64,000 nt of DNA from Limanda limanda. Its lineage: Eukaryota > Chordata > Actinopteri > Pleuronectiformes > Pleuronectidae. Shown piece after piece: positions 44,970-56,731 of this stretch (position 1 is its first letter; each line of letters opens with the position of its first letter). The stretch spans positions 4,569,507-4,633,506 of the forward strand of contig NC_083647.1 of NCBI RefSeq assembly GCF_963576545.1, read 5' to 3'. Below the pieces are notes generated by a model. That model worked only from the letters and a program-made list of their open reading frames with translations, made no database searches and was not told the origin of the DNA. The position numbers were made by a program, and so were the translations under genes.

Positions 44970-47200
44970 ATCTGTGCTTGGAAATCCATTTAACCTCATG
45001 CTGTCATGTCATGTTATTTTTCAGTCTTCCTCCTCCACTAGTCAGCTGCGGATTTCTGAGAGTGTTTCTTTGTTTCACAGGTTTTCTTGGGTCAAGACCA
45101 AAGCTTCCCCGCAAATATCTTTGAACTTGTTTTTTCCAATTCCCTGTGCACGAGTGCCAGTGGTAGCTGCTGATTCTGCTTCACTCAGGCCTGTCAAACA
45201 CAGAATTCACTGCAATTCTCTACAACTTAGATTTATTCTATCTGGGTTTTTTCTTTCTATCACTAATTGCGTGGATATACACAACAACCGTCTGCAGCCC
45301 TGTCTCAAATGATGGCTGTAATCACAACAGCATCCTATAGGAAGAACATTTACAGTTACATTCAATGCCAATGCCGCCCTGTCCATTTTTACAAATGCCT
45401 TGCAAATAGATTTTCTCAAACTGATTTATCTGTATCGGGGGCCGTATCCTTCGGAGGACCCAGTCTATGTTGCCTAGCAACAGAGGTATGGATGAGAAAG
45501 TTCTACAGTTGATTATAACTCTGAAACAGATGTTATTTGATGGTGTACAGCCAGCGGTTTGGTTTTGAACATCCATTTAAAAATAAATTGTTCTGATGTT
45601 TTCACCTCGCTTGCTGCTGCCATTACCTCATTGAAAAACAGTTTGTCACTGAAGCGCAATGAATCATGGGACATGTTGGGCCTAGAATGATCCACCTGGT
45701 GGAGCCTCCGTTGCCTGTGGGTGGAATGACACATTTTTTTGGCCGTATTTAAAGGACAACGCTGTGACGCATCTGTCTTCAAATGCAGCCTCCAAAAGAT
45801 TCAGACACAGCTGTAGCGTTTTCAGCAGGACGGAGATACTTGGCATCCAAGGACACATAGATTGGGATATGCAGTGATTAATAACATCTAAAAAACATAT
45901 TTAATCTACTCATTTTTGGGGAAAATATCAATTCGAAATAACTGCAGTAGTGTCGACAGGCATTGGATAGGTGTGCTGCATGACAAATCTGAAAATAAAA
46001 TTTACCTTTAAATCTCACCTTTAATATTTCTCTAGCCTTAATGATACTGTGATGCTGCACACATATCGTTAGAAAGCAGGAATTTCCGAAAATCATGGTA
46101 TTGGAATTTAAAAACAACTGTATCCGTACAGTGTGCTGAGGGGTGTTGCGGGATTTTGGTGTTCATACGAGTTTTGTCAGTTTTTTTATTGTTTGTTTGT
46201 AAGTAAGATTCATATCACAAACACCAGCAGATGCCCTTGATTTACTGTGTGTGTTGGGGATATTTCTTTCAGGGTTCATCTGTACCCTGTTGCTCTTGTT
46301 GCCACTGCGCCTTCAGATACTGCTGAGACTCAGCCCCAGTCTTATTTCTGCAGATTTAAATTCCTCCAGACATCCTTCCTATACACTGCCAACACATTAA
46401 GGGACTCCCAGTGGCTCCCAGACGGTGACAGTCATTGGAAGCGGGCCAGGCGAAGACAGCCGGGTAGGATCCCCATGCATCTTTTATCCTGGATCCAACA
46501 ATCAAACAGACAACATGAAACATGCAGCGCTGCTACTTCTTCTGTTTATTGTTCCCTTTTTGGGGGTAAGAGCTGAACAAGCTATAATGATTATTCAGGC
46601 TGCCTTTCTCTTCAGATGTACCTGAAGTGACTCTCTGCCGTCTGCCGGCTCACAGGAACTCACCTGTTGAGACGGGAATGTATATGTATTTAGAAGCAGG
46701 TGTATCAGAATACACCACAGCTTTTTAGCTTATCGTTTCATTTGGCAGGTAGGCGGATTTCTACATAGTCATGCTAGTGTCATAGCGTCCGCTAATTCCC
46801 CGACAGACGGGAGGCACATTCATCCCTGAAACCAACTCTGATGCATTAATGATCATCAGAGTGTGTGCACTGTGTGGTAATGAGCCAGTAGCTGTTTGTG
46901 TGGCCGGCCTCCTTCTATCTCCGAGCTGCACCCACGTACAGTAGCAGCACCACGCATATTCCATTTTAACTCAAGGTATTTCAGGGGCTTAAAATTGAGA
47001 AAATTCAAACTTTCATCAGCGGATATCTCGTGGGTTTATCTCCTCTACTTATGCCTTTCGTTCTGTTAGTAATTGCGTCTAGCCCCTCAGGTCCCCATCA
47101 TTCATTCCGTCTAATTAGCTCTCCTGACCCTCTCAGCTTCGTCTTGACCTCTTCATCCGGTAAAGGCGCTGACTTCTGCCTCATCCCTTCAACTGCTGGC
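44970..47200. other. Intergenic, nothing recognised
   Basis: Open frames are short and overlap one another on both strands, with no domain I recognise. Confidence 0.4.
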
Positions 47201-47229
47201 TAGCATGTAACCAGCGTCTAACGGAGGAA

Positions 47230-47760
47230 CACTCCTTCCAAATGCATCTGCCTAAATATGGATATTTGTTGCAATTGAAAACGAGCTTTAATTGTTCTCA
47301 AGTTTATTAATTACAAGCAGTTATCAAGTTATCAAATCCAAGCCGAACGCATATTGTCGGGTTGAAAGAGAGGTGTAATTCATGTGACTGCATGATGGAA
47401 AACAAACTGCCTTCGGCCGGTCCTCCAGAATGCACCAGATTAATTGGTGACACGCTGACAGAAACAGAGCCACGAAAATACGACTGTGCCTTATGAGAGC
47501 AAATTTCAGTTGAACAATGGGCCTATTTAAAGCTGACTGGGAGGCTTGTTGTAAGGAGAATTAATGTTTGAATTAATCAGCACCTAGCTTTGCTTTTTCT
47601 TCTTCTGTGATTTAGTGTCTGCAGGAGGAAACAGGGCACCGAGTCATAACTCACAAATGAATCATTCATAATCATTGATGTCACTTGCCGGCTAACTGCG
47701 GTACAACAGTGAAAAGTGAATTAGCACGCACTGATGAGATACACTGACATGTACATGACA
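47230..47760. other. Candidate conserved non-coding DNA (possible enhancer)
   Basis: It is repeat-free looking and rich in homeodomain-type words: CTTTAATTG, TTATTAATTACAAG, ATTAATTGGTGACACGCTGACA (Meis-like, given only in part) and GTTTGAATTAATC. Inference from composition only. Confidence 0.25.
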
Positions 47761-48484
47761 TGTTTCTCTTTAGACTTTATCCTTCAAATTAAAGTTAGTG
47801 CTGTGGGTTTCTTCTTAAGCATAATAGTGGAGTGCTGCTGGGTATTAAGCCTGAACACTTAGCTGCCTACAGGGCCAGTGTTCACACACCGTGCCAGAGG
47901 ACATCTCTAATGTGACTGTAATTCTCCATGGCCTCTGCACAAATCACACTGTGTGCCTACAGGCACCCAGCTGTAATGTAATGTTCTGCAGGCAAGGGTG
48001 TCTTCAAGAACCCACGCTAACACAACTAGGGGTCTACCATGACGTCACATTGGGGCTTTTCTACCTCCTGAGCTTTGGACGACATATCAATTCAATCCTC
48101 ACCCCAGGGGTCGGCCACTGGTGTGATATGATGTGCTTCTTTTCTGTTATTGTGGTCATCTTTCATGCTGCAACCCCTCGCCGACACTTGCCACAAGCTG
48201 CGTTTTAATGGGGCAGTTCCACAGATGTGAGATGAGAGGTGCTCGGCTTGGTCCAGCGCAGGGTTAAATGGTGGGGGAGCTGGTGGCACGACACTGACAG
48301 TGCTCTCCAACATGAAACACGATTCAGTTTCCACACAAAATAAAATAGCTGTATTGTCACATAGTATGTTTATATGCACCTGTTTGAATGTGTATCTTCA
48401 ATTTCCATGTTTAAAACTGAGTGAAAATGCCAGGGAAGATTTTTAATGATTGGCTGAGGTGGAAAATCCACTTCCCTTTTGGCA

Positions 48485-49103
48485 GAGGTGAGAATTAACG
48501 AAGTACAAATCTTTATTTCTGACCACTTATTTCCCCAGTACGATACACAAATACCTTTACTTTTTGCTCCTTACATTTTCAATGCATTTGAGGGGAAATC
48601 ATTTTTTTATTTTGCATCACCACGCGTCGCCTTCCCAACATCTACACAGATTTCAACATAAATGAACAATAACACAGAAAAGGACAATTCCTATTTGTTT
48701 ATCTATCATTGCATATCAAACACAACATACGTAACACAGACATATGAAGACATATCAAGATGAAACAGGCAAGAGAGGGACACCCAACCGTGGTGAAGAG
48801 GCACATATGTCCATGACAAGAAGGAACAACATGGAAGAAGGTGACAATGAATGAATTGGATGAATGCATCACCCAATAGATTGTGCACATAATGCTCACA
48901 TCGTTTCTTGCTTTGATGATTATTTTTGGTGAATCGTTTATTATTTTCTATTTGAGGTAAGAGTAGTTTAAGTTAAATAGTCTTGGAACTATGTGACATG
49001 AGTCTGAGTTGCACTTTGCACAGATGCAGCCAAATTAAAATTGTACTGTACTTTTATACCTTTAACACAAGTATCTGTACTTCTACTTCATTAAAGTCAC
49101 CTC
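48485..49103. mobile_element. Candidate hAT-like MITE, about 619 bp
   Basis: Left end GAGGTGAGAATTAACGAAGT pairs with the right end read backwards, GAGGTGACTTTAATGAAGT. The inner flanks are rich in GTACTT/AAGTAC words, as in a common fish element. No target duplication was seen. Confidence 0.5.
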
Positions 49104-49109
49104 ATCTAT

Positions 49110-51955
49110 TTGGTGCGAAAACTCATCAACACTAAACAAGTAAAGAAGTATCAGAAAAAGGGAAGGTTGGCCACAATTAGCTCTCCTATTACCCTCTGAC
49201 ACACTGGTAGTACTTGCTGTCATAGTGAAATCCTTGTGTTACATTGTGTGTAAAATAACATTATTATTTGTGTTTTTTTCTTTGAACAGCCACATAAAAG
49301 CAGAGTGAATGTTTCCATCTTCCTCATAAAGTGATAAGCTACTTGCTTCCTCCTGATATTTCACTGCTGCAGACATTAATCAGTGGATGCTTCGCATGAA
49401 GAAATCTCCAACACAGTGAAAGATGCCAGGCTGCAGTTTTATGAGCTGTAAACACAATTATGGGACTCGGGAACCATCTGTTTTACTTGTCCATGTTTTG
49501 CACCATTAAGTGGATGATTACGTCGGGTCGGAAAGTATGTCCATATTCTCCAAAATGGCAACAAAATAAATCAGTGAAATAAATGCTTTTTCTTGCCTTT
49601 TTCTTTCTTAGTTGTACGTTATCATAACAAATCATTAATTGCACTATTTAATGTCTTATTTTGTATGATGAGCTAGGAGATGAAAGCAGATGGAGGGCTC
49701 CTGTGCTGATTTGTGGTCTGAGGAGAATTCGATCAACTATGTGGCTTTTGAGCAGCAGCCTCTAGTAAAACAGTACAACCAGCACCATCAAACCCAACAG
49801 GCAATAAAATAACACTTTTACAGCTCCCCTCCGAGGGCCTTCAGGGGTCCTGTGTGGCGTGAACCCGTCCTCGGCTGCAGGCCAGCTCGATTAGTGACTG
49901 ACCTTTCATTATCGTCTGTACATCATCGGCCGGTCCCAGGGCACCGGGGAGAGCCACTGCACCAAACTCCAATATTTTTTATCGATCTGGGTCAAAGTGA
50001 AATTCACATCAAACCGGCAACAACGTGTGCAGGAGACACAAAGTGAAATGTAGCCGGGCTAATGATTGGTAACACATCTAAGGCTCAGGAAGTTTAGAAG
50101 AAGGTCAGTATCTTTCTAAGTTTGGTTCCAAGGTTGAAAGTTATGATGAAAGTCGGGATTAAAATAGATTTAATATGAAACATTATCTCTAGAGGGCAAA
50201 TTTCTAAGTCTAAAAGATAGTTGTTTTCCACAATTTGAATATCCAATTAACTCTTATGATTGTATTTTCTTTCAACAGGAGTTTCCTCCATTAACATCTA
50301 AAATATACATCCATAATGTATACAGTTTTATAGGTTATTAGTAGATCTTTTATGTTTCACTTTATGCTAAGCTTAAACTATTAAATCCGTGGTTTACAGG
50401 GTGGGCATACATGTAATCAGAATAAATAAACTAGCTGCATAACAACTGTGTGATATAATTACACAAACTCTGTTCTTCAGCTTACATTAACTGCATCGGG
50501 CTCAGGTAAGATTCGGACATAAGACACAGAAGGCTAGTTGGGTTCTGGTTGCACAAAAATGTACCTTTGAAACTCTTCAAGCTTTGATCTAAAATATTAA
50601 ATAATTAACTTTTTTCATGACCAAATGTGCCAAAATGTAAGAGTCATCAATAAACCTATTTTATTATTAAGTTCAGGGGCAGATTCCGGGTGTGGCCATG
50701 GGGGGCATATACAAATTTGCCAAGAATTTTTAATTTATTGTTTATTTTTTTAATACACAATGACTGAGTTTAACAGTCAAATCCTTGTTCATAAGGACTG
50801 TGTGGGTGCATGCACATGTGACACCAGCTTTTCCAACAATTACTTGCCCACTTTACCACAAAAACACACAAATACAGAAACACCAAAACTTGAGGGTATA
50901 AAAAGAAAATCTCCCAAAATGCTACTTCTTATTTGTCAGAACACAGCTACGAGCTCCCTCGATTTGTACAGAAGGTAAATCTAAAACAGGCAACTTAACG
51001 CAGCATATCATTTATGCCTTAGTCTCTCTTGGACTCACAGTTAATAAGCAGCATCTTCGGTCATTTTGTCAGCTGAGGGTTGTGTGGGTAGAAAGTACAA
51101 ACGTGACGTTGAGATTATCTCACAACACAGGATGAAATTACTCCCACTGCAAGATCACCAAACAGATCCAGAAAAGCTCTTTTAATTGCAATTAGTGTTC
51201 AACAATTCCCATGTTGTGAAACCAGGAAACCTTGATGTCAAGTGTAGTGAAGCTTCTCTTTAACAGCCAAGTATTAGTCAACACTGATGCTGAATTCAGG
51301 CTCCTCAACTCTGGGTTACTTTGACTCGTTCTCTTTGAAGCAGTAGCGAAGTTAGTGACAGATTCTTTCGATTCTCTGAAGATCCTATGTGATGGGTGAA
51401 ATTATTCATTTAGGTGTGCATGGCCCTGGGCGTGAACACATCTGTGAGTGCCACCGAACACTTTGCTGTTTTTATTTCCCAGAGTCGTATATTTACTGCA
51501 GTAAGTGATGTTTGGGGCGTAAAAAGGAAGCTAATAACAGGGTGTTTCTTTGCCAAATCACTGAGCAGAAGAATTGTTTTCATTCTAATAGTAAATCACA
51601 CATGTTAACCACTCGTGTAAGCTCCTGTCGTTCGAGAAGCGATTCACAAAACCTCCGTCTTTGAGATACAGTGTAAGGAAACTCGACAGTAATGGATTCA
51701 TTTCATTTTCTCTCTATTGTTTACAGCGTTGTCTACAGCTGCAACAACAATAATAAAAGCCTTTTGGAGGCACTTTGATCTTGTCTTCGTATAACACTTG
51801 ATTAGCAGCCTGGATATTCCGAGTGAGCTTTCACGCACAAAGAGAGAAAGTCTTTTTACAACTTGCAGCGATAACATCAAAAAAAGAAGCTTTCTGTTAG
51901 AGCAGGAAGCCAATTAGCATTTATCTGATTGTCAGGTGAGAAAGTGTGGAGGGCA
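49110..51955. other. Intergenic, nothing recognised
   Basis: It is AT-rich DNA with only short open frames and no recognisable exon or repeat family. Confidence 0.4.
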
Positions 51956-51961
51956 GCTGTT

Positions 51962-53091
51962 CAGGGGCCTCATTTATAACCGTTGCGTACGCACAAAACG
52001 GGCCTGAAACGTGCGTACGCCACTTCTCACGCCAACGTTGGGATTTATAAAAACAAACTTGACGGGAAAATGTGCGTATTTCTACGCAAACTTAGACCCT
52101 CCCTTACGAGCGTTTTGGGGAGACGGGAAAACGGCGACACAGACGTGAGGTGGTGAACTGCAGCAGATTATTGATCCAATTCATCATTTACATTAAAACC
52201 AACAGTTTTTCTCGCGCGACGTATCTGCTCCACACGAGCCTTTTAATTAAAAAAATATAAAACAACTTTAAGCAAATTAGGTCCAGATTCGATTTAACAG
52301 CCGAGTTACGGTGCCGAGTCATTAATAGATTTTAATAATATCTTCTAACACTCTGCGTGTATCATCAGATCGCTGCAGTGAACAGGACTGAGCCATCAGG
52401 CGCACAGAGCGCACAGAGCACAGAGCGCACTGGAGATTACTTATAAGAAATGAAGAAACTTTCCAAATAATATCCCAGAGGAGGTGAGGATCCACTGACG
52501 TGAGGGAATCGGTCCGATGCTCTAAATAAATAAATAATGCAGTGACAGTGGTGCGGGGATCTGCTCGATGTGTGCATGTGACTGGAAGAACGAGGAGGAA
52601 GCGAGGTCTCAGCGATCTCTGATCTCACACAGTGTGTTATCCACAGCAGCAGCAGCAGAGTATCAGTGTATTTTCTTTATTAGTGACATCGCTGCTGTCC
52701 CATAACGTCGCTCTTCACCTCCACCTCACTAACAGACACTTGATGTCAGTGTCAGAAAGTTTCACTTCCTCTTCACATCGCTTGATGTGGTGACTCCGTC
52801 AGGACTCACGGTGGAAACCCATTGGTCAGCAGCATCATTTAATATTCACGCCGTGCTTTGCGTTGACCATTTATGGTGGAAAGTGGGCGTGTGGAGGGCG
52901 GATTTGGAGGCAGATCCACGTACGAACGTTTCCAAGTGGACTGTGATTTTTAAAGCGAACATTGCGTTCAGGTGTACGTGCGCACGGTTTTATAAATCGG
53001 AATTATCTTTTGTGTACGCCATTTCCGGATTTTGTACGTACGTACACTTTTAGTATGAATCCTACGCACTCTTTTATAAATGAGGCCCCAG
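51962..53091. mobile_element. Non-autonomous DNA transposon with GGGGCCTCATTTATAA ends, about 1130 bp
   Basis: The left end reads CAGGGGCCTCATTTATAA. The right end reads TTTATAAATGAGGCCCCAG, its inverse. A 7-bp direct repeat AGCTGTT flanks it (51955-51961 and 53092-53098). Both subterminal regions are rich in GCGTACGC/CGTACGTACG words and TTTATAAA, so the imperfect inverted zone extends beyond 100 bp. There is no transposase frame. Confidence 0.75.
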
Positions 53092-53099
53092 AGCTGTTT

Positions 53100-55900
53100 C
53101 CACTGATGCATGTGGCCTGGCTGAGGATGCATTGATACGGTTTCAGGGATTTCAAAGGTTTAACACCTTAACCACGTGTCCAGGTCATGTCAAATGGCAT
53201 TTATCACTTGCCGTCAGACTTAGCAGCATAAAGTGTTCCAATTCTGATGCTTTTTTTCCTCACGTGTCCCAGTTTTGACGTCCTCTGATCGTGGTAAAAA
53301 GCAGTAGAATCGCAGCGTCCTCAATTCCCACCTGGACCACATGAAAGCGTGGTGCACAGTCAGGTTTCAGAGTGTGCAACCACTTAGCAGATTGTATGGG
53401 ATTTCACAAAATAGAAGTTGTCTGCAATTCCACAACCCTGTTGCTGTGTGACAAGACCGGCGGATTACAGTAAATCCAAACTAGAGCCATTTTAGGACAT
53501 CAACTCTGGAGAATGTCTGAATATTTCGTCCGGACTTTCACAGCAGCACAGAAATCTCAGGGGCACTCAGGTGAGGGAAGGTGCAGAGCGTAAAGTATGG
53601 ATTCTGTTGTGGAGATCACATGTTTTTTGCACCTCAACACCAGTGTTGGCCCTTTTCACCCAAAAGCTCTTCATCTGTGTCGTGGATGTGTATGGCACCG
53701 CATCTTCATATTTGTATTATTTTAGATTCATTCAGTTTTGCCTCTGTTGCGCATTAGAGACATAATCAACATGCCCAATCCTTTGTGGTGAATCCTGTGG
53801 AGAATCAATCTGCTGTTTTGTTCTCACATGAGCTCAATTGGTCATTGTCTGGAGTTTTCAGAGGGTTAGCAGGAGAAACTGTGAAGAAAGTCTGGAGCCT
53901 CTCACTCGGACCTTTGTGTTCTTACATACATCGTCTCCAGAGACTTTCACGGGATTATCTGGAGTTCAGTGCATGTCTAAAAAGGAGCAGTGTGCAATAG
54001 GTGGAGTGTCGGGTGCAAGGGGGGGAGGGTGTTGTTTTTCTGTCTACAGTCACACAAGCGACTCTGTGAGGCTGCTCCTCAGCAGCAGACCACACAGGCT
54101 CCGGATGTGACAATGTTGTTTTGTTTTCAGTTGGACTTGATGATTGTAAATGATTTTTGTTGCCTCTATAAATTACAGGGGCACTGACTGTGTCCTCTTT
54201 GATATTAGATATTGGATATTTGTCCAGACACAATAGATACAGATACAGCTCAAGTGGGCATCCGACACATTGAGGAATTCGAGGGAGAATCCTGTAATAA
54301 TACACCTTTAACACGGCTGATAACAATGTAATATGGTTTATAAAATGGGCTTATCCATAAATTATGTTTGCATTATTAAACACGGATATATGTCCTGTAC
54401 TATGATACAAAAAAAGACAGTTTATCCCTGTTTTTACATTTAATTTGGGTTTTAATAACAATTTATCATGACTGCAGTTGAAAGAAGTAGGAAGGCTGAT
54501 TATTTACAGCTCTTGTTCAGGGGAAAATCCAGGTGTAGGGCCAGGAGGGTACTGGCTTTTTTTTAATTTCACAATGTGACTGAACAAGGAACATTTTTAG
54601 ACATATATTCAAAGATGTGTCCTTGCTCAAAGCTACAGAGACACTGAAAGCTATAGAGTATACTAACAGTAAACAGGGAACGACTTGAACCTTGCTGAAT
54701 CAGGAATTGAGTATGGATTTAGTACATGTATTTGGACTCTCTGTAAAAATGGTGGCCCCTTCATATCCCTGATTTGGAAAACTTAGAAAAACTTGAATTA
54801 GCACTGAGCTACAATGTAGAGCTGAGTTTGATGGGAATGTCGTTTATTGTGCTGGTACTTGTTCATAAACTAAAATTCATGGACTAATTCAGGTTATAAC
54901 CTTTAAAGATAATGAATATGTTGTTCAAGGTTTATGAGTGTATTTAAACCTGTGACATCTGAGTGGAAGATGAATCATTTCCTCTTTTATCAGCCTCTTT
55001 ACCCTTTCAGAAAGGACATTTACAGTCCACTGTAAAAACAGCCACAAGGGTCCAAGGACACATAAACAGACAGGACCTCATATTGTTCTGACCACGTGAG
55101 GGAAAGGCCACTGAGAGACTACAACAATTTGTTGTATCTATATTACATGATATAAAATGTAATTACGAATTACCTAAGGGATAAATATGATAAATTATAT
55201 TAGAATTAGAAACAATGAGTAGGCCTAACATATAAACACTACTATATATAAATGATTTAAAACACCTTAAAACCACTGTCATGTCAGTTAACAAAATTTA
55301 AACTACAAGACTCCAATCTTAGGGGTATGATTAAGATTTATTTCAATTTGAAAATATACCCATAAATTTGTCATATGAAAACAATTATACAACCTTGAAC
55401 ATTTTATCACAACAAGATCACACAAGTTTAACACCCACTTCCCTGCAATACAAAGAATTAACCCTTAATATAATTTTTTCCCCTTAAACATTGAAAACAT
55501 TTTCAAAAAAAGAGAAAAAACTAAACAATACAAGATTCCACTACAACTTTCAATTTGCCATCTAATAAATACCCATAACCCCTTGGTGCCCCAGGAAAGA
55601 ATCCCGTCTCGCTAGCTTGGAGTGGCGCGATCAAAGAAAATTGCAAGAGGGGGGAATTGGGAAATTCAACCTATAAATCTGTGAAGATCAACTTTGTCTT
55701 GTCCCGAAGACGACACCAGCCAGTAAATCTTTGCCATTGTGTCTGTTCACCAACTCTTTTATATCATATCAAGGGATTTGTGTGGCAGGAAAATCTGCCC
55801 ATGATTTATTATGTTATACAGTGGGTTTAACATGCCATTTCTATAGCTGGAAGCCTTTCCAGAGTAATAACACCACTGACTACTGCTATTTCTCAGGAAA
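53100..55900. other. Intergenic, nothing recognised
   Basis: No gene-like frame is visible. An AATAAA read on the minus strand near 55805-55810 could be a distal lingo2 poly(A) signal about 0.9 kb past the stop. Confidence 0.35.
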
Positions 55901-56731
55901 CGTGTCCAGTGGAAAGTGAGCTCTATAGTAAAGACAAAGCTCTGATTTCACACTAAAGTTCCTAGAGTTTAAAAAAATCCCTGTTGGAGTTGTTCCAGAG
56001 GGGACAGTGACCTATTTCAAAATGTATGCAGCATTTCTCTTGGATATGATCATTTTGAGTTTGCATACAAACATAGATAATCCTTTGTTTTACTCAACAT
56101 TGACGATACTATCGTTACAATGACCCAACAAGAACAAAGGCCTGGAAAAATGCTTTGGACCCTATCATTCGTTTTCATTGTTCTGTCCAACAAGAAAGGC
56201 AATGCGTGCACATGCACAAAGAAACACACGAATGCAACATGCGCACACTGATGCACTCACACAACACGCATCCCTTTCACACTGCAGCTAAGATGGGTAT
56301 TAGACAATTTAGTCCTGACATGTTGCAGCGATGATAGCTCTACTTCCACGCGAAGATGTCCCCTGTCACTCCCAGCGGTTCCCTCCTTCACCTTGATGTC
56401 ACGGTGAGTCGACAACATCATTACTCATCACATCACCACTGAAACACATGCCTAGTGCAGCACTATATCACTCCCATATTGATATGTTGGTTATAGTAGT
56501 ATATTCAATGTACTGTATGAGAACATTATTTCATATAAACACTTCCACAGTTTCATGTATCACTTTGTATATTCACATGTCCACTTCATCACTAAATCAC
56601 CGTCATATTGACACCCACTATAATAATACATCACTGTCGTTTGTCACAAATCCACTGTGTCATAGAAAAAAACTTTTTTTTCAACTGATATGTGTGTACT
56701 GTGTTGTTGACGTTATTTTCGTATCGTATGT

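Noticed and set aside
44788..45312. 174-codon plus-strand open frame rich in Asp/Arg
   Set aside because: The first half is the GATG/GACA simple repeat translated; the rest has no domain.
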